The position numbers and the translations under genes were made by a program. Positions 59,009 to 64,000 of a DNA stretch of 64,000 bases are shown piece by piece (position 1 is the stretch's first letter; each line of letters opens with the position of its first letter). The DNA is from Bacteroidota bacterium (GTDB taxonomy: Bacteria > Bacteroidota > Ignavibacteria > Kryptoniales > JAKASW01): positions 1 to 64,000 of the forward strand of contig JAKAMG010000006.1 in NCBI GenBank assembly GCA_021812985.1. The letters run 5' to 3'. Below the pieces are notes generated by a model. That model did no database searches. It had not been told where the DNA came from and saw only the letters and a program-made list of their open reading frames with translations.

Positions 59009-60546
59009 AGGTGCTCCTATCCCTTTTGTGCTTCGTGTTGTTCTCGACGAGGGGTGAGACCCTGACCGTCCGGAAGGACGGCGTCAGTCAATTCGTCGTG
59101 ACAGAATACGGGGCCATCGGGAACGGGGAAAACCTTTGCACACGCGCAATCCAAAAGGCGATCGACGAATGCGAATTGAACGGTGGCGGGAGAGTTTATG
59201 TGCCGCCAGGAAGATACCTGACTGGTTCGTTGATTCTAAAGAGCGGTGTCGGACTATACCTCGAGCGGAATTCAGTCCTTTACGGGAGCGGAGACCTGAG
59301 CTCTTATCCCGCTGGAGTCCTCATCTCCGCAAGAAATGCGGAGAATGTTTCCATTGAGGGACGGGGGGAAATAAACGGGAATGGCAGACGATTCTGGAAG
59401 AGCGATAGTCTCCCTCTTAAGCGTCCACACGGACTTATCAGGTTCGAGGACTGTCGGAACGTGGTGTTGAAAGGTGTTAAGCTACACAATTCGCCGAAGT
59501 TCACCTTATATCTTGAGAATTGTTCCCTGGTCCAAATCGATGAGATAGAAATAGAAAACACCCTGGATTCTCCAAACACCGATGGGATCGACGTAACCAA
59601 TTCGTCGAATGTCTTCATCTCCAAGTCGTTCATAATGACCGGCGACGATGGGATTTGTCTTAAATCAAACAGGCTGGACAGGAACGTCGAGAATGTTGTT
59701 GTATCAAACTGCATCATAATTTCAGACGACACTGCGCTCAAGCTGGGGACGGGTTCGAAGAACACCATAAGCGACTGCATTTTCACGAATATCGTGATCC
59801 CGGAGGCGACTAACGGCGTTGGACTCTTCATGAATGACGGCGGTGTGTTTGAGAGATTACAGTTTTCGAATATTAATATGGTGACACGCGTTGCTCCTCA
59901 GAAGAGGTATTTTCCCGCTGATGGGGGAGCAGAGTACTGGCGCAACGTACTCGAAAAGAGGGAGAGTTTTCCCATCTTCATTGACAGTGATTCTCGGACC
60001 GGCGAGGGACCCGCAGGCGTAATTCAGGATGTGACATTCCGGGACATCGTCATGGACGTGAAGGATGGAAACTGCCTCATCTCCGGTAGGAAGGACCGGC
60101 ATCTTGAGAACATTACCATGGACGGCATTCGGATGGATGTAATCTCGGAAAGGGATTTTAGAGGGAGAAAGAAGCCGAGAGGGAGCCATGAGATGAAAGG
60201 AACTGGGCTCCAGGACTTTGCGAGTGTCCCTTCCTTCTTTACCTTCGCCTACGTCGACGGACTGACGCTCAGAGGTATATCCATCCGTAGATTTCAGCCG
60301 AGAGGGGTGGTTCCGATGAACTGTATTTTCGCAAAAGGTGTATCACGCGCGAGAATGAGCGGTGTCGATATCAGTGAAACCGAAAAGGACACACTCGCTG
60401 TAGTGAAGCTGGTTGAGAGCAGGGATATCCTACTGACCGATTCACCGCTTCCCGGGACGCGAACTGCGCTTGTGGAGGTGGACACAGGCACATCGCGTCA
60501 TAAGGTGATTGAGGGAGATCCCTTTGGCAACGTTCGTGTGAAATGA
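59005..60546 (+). CDS. GH28 (polygalacturonase-like) family protein, tandem paralog
   Basis: FVVTEYGAIGNGENLCTRAIQKAIDECELNGGGRVYVPPGRYLTGSLILKSGVGLYLERNSVLYGS; SPNTDGIDVTNSSNVFISKSFIMTGDDGICLKS. Confidence 0.93.
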   Translation: MKVLLSLLCFVLFSTRGETLTVRKDGVSQFVVTEYGAIGNGENLCTRAIQKAIDECELNGGGRVYVPPGRYLTGSLILKSGVGLYLERNSVLYGSGDLSSYPAGVLISARNAENVSIEGRGEINGNGRRFWKSDSLPLKRPHGLIRFEDCRNVVLKGVKLHNSPKFTLYLENCSLVQIDEIEIENTLDSPNTDGIDVTNSSNVFISKSFIMTGDDGICLKSNRLDRNVENVVVSNCIIISDDTALKLGTGSKNTISDCIFTNIVIPEATNGVGLFMNDGGVFERLQFSNINMVTRVAPQKRYFPADGGAEYWRNVLEKRESFPIFIDSDSRTGEGPAGVIQDVTFRDIVMDVKDGNCLISGRKDRHLENITMDGIRMDVISERDFRGRKKPRGSHEMKGTGLQDFASVPSFFTFAYVDGLTLRGISIRRFQPRGVVPMNCIFAKGVSRARMSGVDISETEKDTLAVVKLVESRDILLTDSPLPGTRTALVEVDTGTSRHKVIEGDPFGNVRVK

Positions 60547-60868
60547 AAGCAAGCTCCGGCCAATCCTTCCTTCAGCAAATCTAAAGACGGTAAACCGGTC
60601 TTTGCCGACGTGATGCGCAACTGGTACACCTTAGTGCAGACAATGATACGGGAAACCAATTGAGGTGAGTGACCGGTTTTCTCCGCTGTCTTGCCCCCAA
60701 CATCGGGAGGAGAGTTATGCCTGAACGCTCAGGCTGTTCGCCAAATGCTGGGCCAAATTCTCCCTTTACTCTTTGTTGAAATAGTTGACGCCGTGCGCCA
60801 TGTTTATGGCATGAGGATATGCAACTTAAACCACTCTGAGTTTTCGTTGAGCCACGGGAGCCGGCCAA

Positions 60869-61718
60869 ATGAGTGTTAAGTTTTCTATTTGCCGCGCTAT
60901 TTTAGCCTTTCTGATTGCATTTACGAGTTATGTGTCAGGTCAGTCAGACGGGAAACTCAGCTTACACTATTCAACGTCCATGGGGCTCTCAATCGTAATT
61001 CAACACGATCTTCACCGGAAGTACGGCTTCGCTTATCCCGAGACTTACAGCCTCAAGCTTCCGTCTGGCTCGAACGGACTCAGTGCCTCCAAACGATATT
61101 ATGCCTCCTCTGCATGGATTTCATTGCCGACGAAAGGGGATTCAAATTCTTTCAACTTTATAGACGCTGTGAGGTTCGATTATGCCAACGATGAGGCCTA
61201 TGTCACAGCGGCGTTTTCTGCGAACAGCGAAAGCCTCTTTATCAGGATTGTGGACGGGTCTGGAAACCCTGTATCCCCTGGTTTCCAGGGGGTCTGCAAG
61301 TATTACGACAATCGGCAGGAGGTGGTAACGGTTTCCGCGGAAGATTGGTCAGATTGGGTCGTCCAGCCTGGTTGGTTCACAGCCTTCCTCAGTGCCTTTC
61401 GCTCGCGCGGCTTGTATGTTACCGTTGGGGCGATCACGGGCAACCCCTCTGCATCGACGTGGCGGGTACTTCAATCCCACGACTGTTATCGGATATCAGC
61501 TTCCAGCTTTCACCAACGTTACGCCGGAAGTTTATGATGTCCTTCGAAGAGAGGTCGCCACTCTCGTGAATGAAATGCAGAAACCCGGTAATTTTGAATT
61601 ACGGTTCGACGGGTCGAACCTTGCAAGCGGAGTCTACTTCTATAGGTTGCAGTCCGGCAACTACATTCAGGCTAAGAAGCTGATCCTGTTAAGATTACAG
61701 GATGGTATAAGTAAATGA
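60869..61718 (+). pseudogene. Frameshifted/truncated T9SS-secreted protein remnant (N-terminal part possibly polysaccharide-deacetylase-like)
   Basis: Frame from 60869 has a signal peptide and VVTVSAEDWSDWVVQPGWFTAFLSAFRSRGLYVTVGAITG; the sorting-domain tail (YFNPTTVIGYQLPAFTNVTPEVYDVLRREVATLVNEMQKPGNFELRFDGSNLASGVYFYRLQSGNYIQAKKLILLR) lies in another frame (ORF 61392..61718). Confidence 0.75.
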
Positions 61719-61775
61719 GCGGTGCTGCGGTCTAGCGGCTGAGCGAAACCGCGTAATGTTAGAAAGGGTAAGAAC

Positions 61776-63212
61776 ATGACTATAATATACGCCTCTCTCG
61801 TCAGAGTTCGGTCGCTGCTTGTTTCACAGTGGTGGATCATGGCTGGATTTCTCTTCCTCGTGGTGGCATCGGAGGGAGTATGTGATTCCGGAAACAGGAT
61901 CGTTGGATACTACGCCAGCTGGAACTCGGCCAACCTGCCGTATGACAAGATTGAATATTCCAATCTGACAGACATCCTAGTTGCCTTTGGCACTCCCAAT
62001 TCTGACGGAACGATAACTTATGACTCAGGCATCCCTTTTCCACAGATGGTCGAAAGTGCACATGCTGCAGGTGTACGAGTTTTGATTTCCATAGGGGGTG
62101 CGGGGAGCGGGCCAAGTTTTTCGGCAGCTACTACTGACTCAGTGCAGCGCGCAAAACTGATTTCAAACATCATAGGGTTCTTGGAGCAAAATCATTACGA
62201 CGGTGTGGACGTGGACTGGGAGACGCCAACGAACTCAACTGAGACTCTCCAGCTGACGGACTTTATCCGAGAGATGCGCGGCCAATTCAACCAAACAGAC
62301 TCGTCCTGGCTCATCACCATGGCAATTCCGGCGTCGGATTATGGTGGAAAGCACTTCGATATTGTGAACCTGATCAGCTATGTCGATTGGCTCAACGTAA
62401 TGTGTTATGATTTCGTGGGAACCTGGACGTCGTATTCCGGACATAACTCGCCCCTTTACATGTTGCCTTCCGACCCTAACCAGGCGGGATCCGACTCTAA
62501 TGCCGTAGTTTATTGGATTTCGCGAGGGCAGGGCACCCCATTACAAAATAACAAGCTGGTACTCGGTATCCCTTTCTATTCGGTCAAGTTCAATGCGCCC
62601 GGCTTGTACAAGAAAGTTTCCAACAATGTAACGTCCAATCCTTATTATGCGGATGACATGGATTCTCTTTCTTCCGGCTGGACATACCATTGGGACAGCT
62701 ACTCATCAGTCCCCTATCTTCTGAACAAAGATGTGACAGAGTTCATTACATTCGAAGACACAAACTCGGTCCGGTTGAAAGTCCAGTTTGCAGTGCGTCA
62801 GAACCTGGGCGGCGTCATGATCTGGGAGTTGAGCCAGGGTCTCTACAACGGAAGGCAACCCCTCCTCGAGACCATTTCAAGTACCATGAAGAGTCTGACG
62901 GCAGTGGAGGCGACCACAAGACTCGCAAGTGGCTATCACCTCTATGACAACTATCCGAACCCGTTTAACCCAGCCACGACGATCAGGTTTGTTCTTCCCA
63001 GCCGATCAAATGTCAGTCTGATTATATATGACGCACTTGGAAGAGAGGTTCGAGAGCTGACCAAAAGCAGTCTGCAGGCGGGATCGTACGATTGTGTTTG
63101 GGATGCGTCGCGATTTGCCGGCGGTGTCTATTTATGTCGTATAGAAGCTCAGACGCTTGGCGGCGGCGGAAGGGGCTTTGTAGACGTCGTGAAACTCCTT
63201 TTGTTAAAGTGA
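61776..63212 (+). CDS. GH18 chitinase-like protein with T9SS type A sorting domain
   Basis: RIVGYYASWNSANLPYDKIEYSNLTDILVAF, VLISIGGAG, YDGVDVDWETP (DxxDxDxE catalytic motif), C-terminal YDNYPNPFNPATTIRFVLPSRSNVSLIIYDALGREVREL...VKLLLLK. Confidence 0.95.
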   Translation: MTIIYASLVRVRSLLVSQWWIMAGFLFLVVASEGVCDSGNRIVGYYASWNSANLPYDKIEYSNLTDILVAFGTPNSDGTITYDSGIPFPQMVESAHAAGVRVLISIGGAGSGPSFSAATTDSVQRAKLISNIIGFLEQNHYDGVDVDWETPTNSTETLQLTDFIREMRGQFNQTDSSWLITMAIPASDYGGKHFDIVNLISYVDWLNVMCYDFVGTWTSYSGHNSPLYMLPSDPNQAGSDSNAVVYWISRGQGTPLQNNKLVLGIPFYSVKFNAPGLYKKVSNNVTSNPYYADDMDSLSSGWTYHWDSYSSVPYLLNKDVTEFITFEDTNSVRLKVQFAVRQNLGGVMIWELSQGLYNGRQPLLETISSTMKSLTAVEATTRLASGYHLYDNYPNPFNPATTIRFVLPSRSNVSLIIYDALGREVRELTKSSLQAGSYDCVWDASRFAGGVYLCRIEAQTLGGGGRGFVDVVKLLLLK

Positions 63213-63504
63213 TGACGCCTGATAAAGGTGCAAGGCTTCGAGCTGGTGTCCTTTTCTTTGGCCAACGTAATTGGTAAGTCGTCATCAGCCGACGGTCGCA
63301 GCAGGCTATTGACGCGCAGGCCATCCGCAGGCTGCGAAGGTTTTTCTTTGTCTGCTTTGCAGGAGTCGACTCATTGCTTGAGAGAGACGATGACATCAAG
63401 GTATTATTGACAACAAGGGGGAATATACTGGACCAGCCATGCGTCGACCCCTCCGCCGGTTTCCGGAAGAGCCTGTGAAAGTTGCCAGGAAGGGGATTGG
63501 TTTG

Positions 63505-63578
63505 TGCGCCTGGAGGGATTCGAACCCCCAACCCTCAGATCCGTAGTCTGATGCTCTATCCAATTGAGCTACAGGCGC
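63505..63578 (-). tRNA. tRNA-Arg, anticodon ACG
   Basis: Reverse complement GCGCCTGTAGCTCAATTGGATAGAGCATCAGACTACGGATCTGAGGGTTGGGGGTTCGAATCCCTCCAGGCGCA folds as cloverleaf; anticodon loop CTACGGA. CCA not encoded. Confidence 0.95.
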
Positions 63579-63735
63579 GTTGTTATTAAATTACTAATCC
63601 GAAGATGAATTTCAAAGAGGACATCCTGAGGGAGAGAGGAGTAACTGTTCCCGGAACGGGTGTCCTTCCGAAATTCCTGGTCTGATTTGAAACCTGTCGG
63701 GTTATCCTGCATCAAAGATAACGAATGGAGATTTT

Positions 63736-64000
63736 ATGTCAGAGAAGACGGCAATAGTAAGACAAGTTCGGGGAATGACTTTCGCCGGCTTGACCGAGTC
63801 GGGTCACTGGGTGACAGTTGATGGTCCCCCTGAGTTTGGTGGCAGCAGTGCCGCTATCAGACCAAAGGAACTCATATTGATATCGTTGGGCGCCTGCACG
63901 GGGAGCGATGTTGTCTCGATCCTGCAGAAGAAACGGGTCAAGCTCGGTGGATTGGAGGTCAAGCTCAAGGCGCAGGTAGCGGAGGAACATCCTCAGGTCT
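63736..64000 (+). CDS. OsmC family protein, 5' part only, runs off the window end
   Basis: MSEKTAIVRQVRGMTFAGLTESGHWVTVDGPPEFGGSSAAIRPKELILISLGACTGSDVVSILQKKRVKLGGLEVKLKAQVAEEHPQV; PxxLxxxxLxxCxxxD pattern of OsmC/YhfA-like proteins. Confidence 0.88.
   Translation, partial: MSEKTAIVRQVRGMTFAGLTESGHWVTVDGPPEFGGSSAAIRPKELILISLGACTGSDVVSILQKKRVKLGGLEVKLKAQVAEEHPQV

Noticed and set aside
63022-63531. 169-aa minus-strand ORF beginning MGVRIPPGAQ
   Set aside because: The start is translated tRNA-Arg 3' sequence (a familiar artefact) and the rest is antisense to the GH18 gene.
1-64000. CRISPR arrays, transposases, integrases, phage genes, known defence systems, rRNA
   Set aside because: No regularly spaced direct repeats and no matching protein motifs found on reading through both strands.

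Overview
The window is gene-dense bacterial chromosome. Four reading frames carry or retain a YPNPFNPTT-type C-terminal sorting (T9SS) tail, which suggests the Bacteroidota/Chlorobi/Ignavibacteria group (inference). From left to right I see: (i) the 5' end of an SDR oxidoreductase gene; (ii) a minus-strand pair encoding a 19-heme modular c-type cytochrome and an outer-membrane beta-barrel; (iii) a TolC/MFP/RND efflux operon followed directly by an OmpR-type response regulator and histidine kinase; (iv) a 1846-aa hybrid histidine kinase with about nine PAS domains; (v) two carbohydrate-active genes; (vi) an operon starting with an excisionase-HTH/PTS-EIIA fusion and continuing with six group-4-hydrogenase-like membrane complex subunits. 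The large subunit of that complex has lost the NiFe-ligating cysteines and the small-subunit ferredoxin domain has lost the ligands of exactly one [4Fe-4S] cluster, so it resembles an Ehr (energy-converting-hydrogenase-related) complex rather than a hydrogenase; (vii) an SGNH hydrolase; (viii) a Cus-like copper/silver efflux operon with a Met/His-rich tail on the adaptor and a low-complexity insertion in the pump; (ix) a DUF2339-like membrane protein; (x) a ~20 kb glycan (probably pectin-type) utilization locus with T9SS proteins, a TonB-dependent receptor without SusD, a GntR/LacI chimeric regulator, GH2, an SSS symporter, a six-hairpin glycosidase, a NagB-like protein, two GH28-like proteins and a GH18; (xi) tRNA-Arg(ACG) and the 5' end of an OsmC-family gene. 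The strongest candidate for an under-described system is the HTH-EIIA + Ehr operon; the modular multiheme cytochrome/barrel pair is second. All assignments are from reading the translated sequence; no database search was run.
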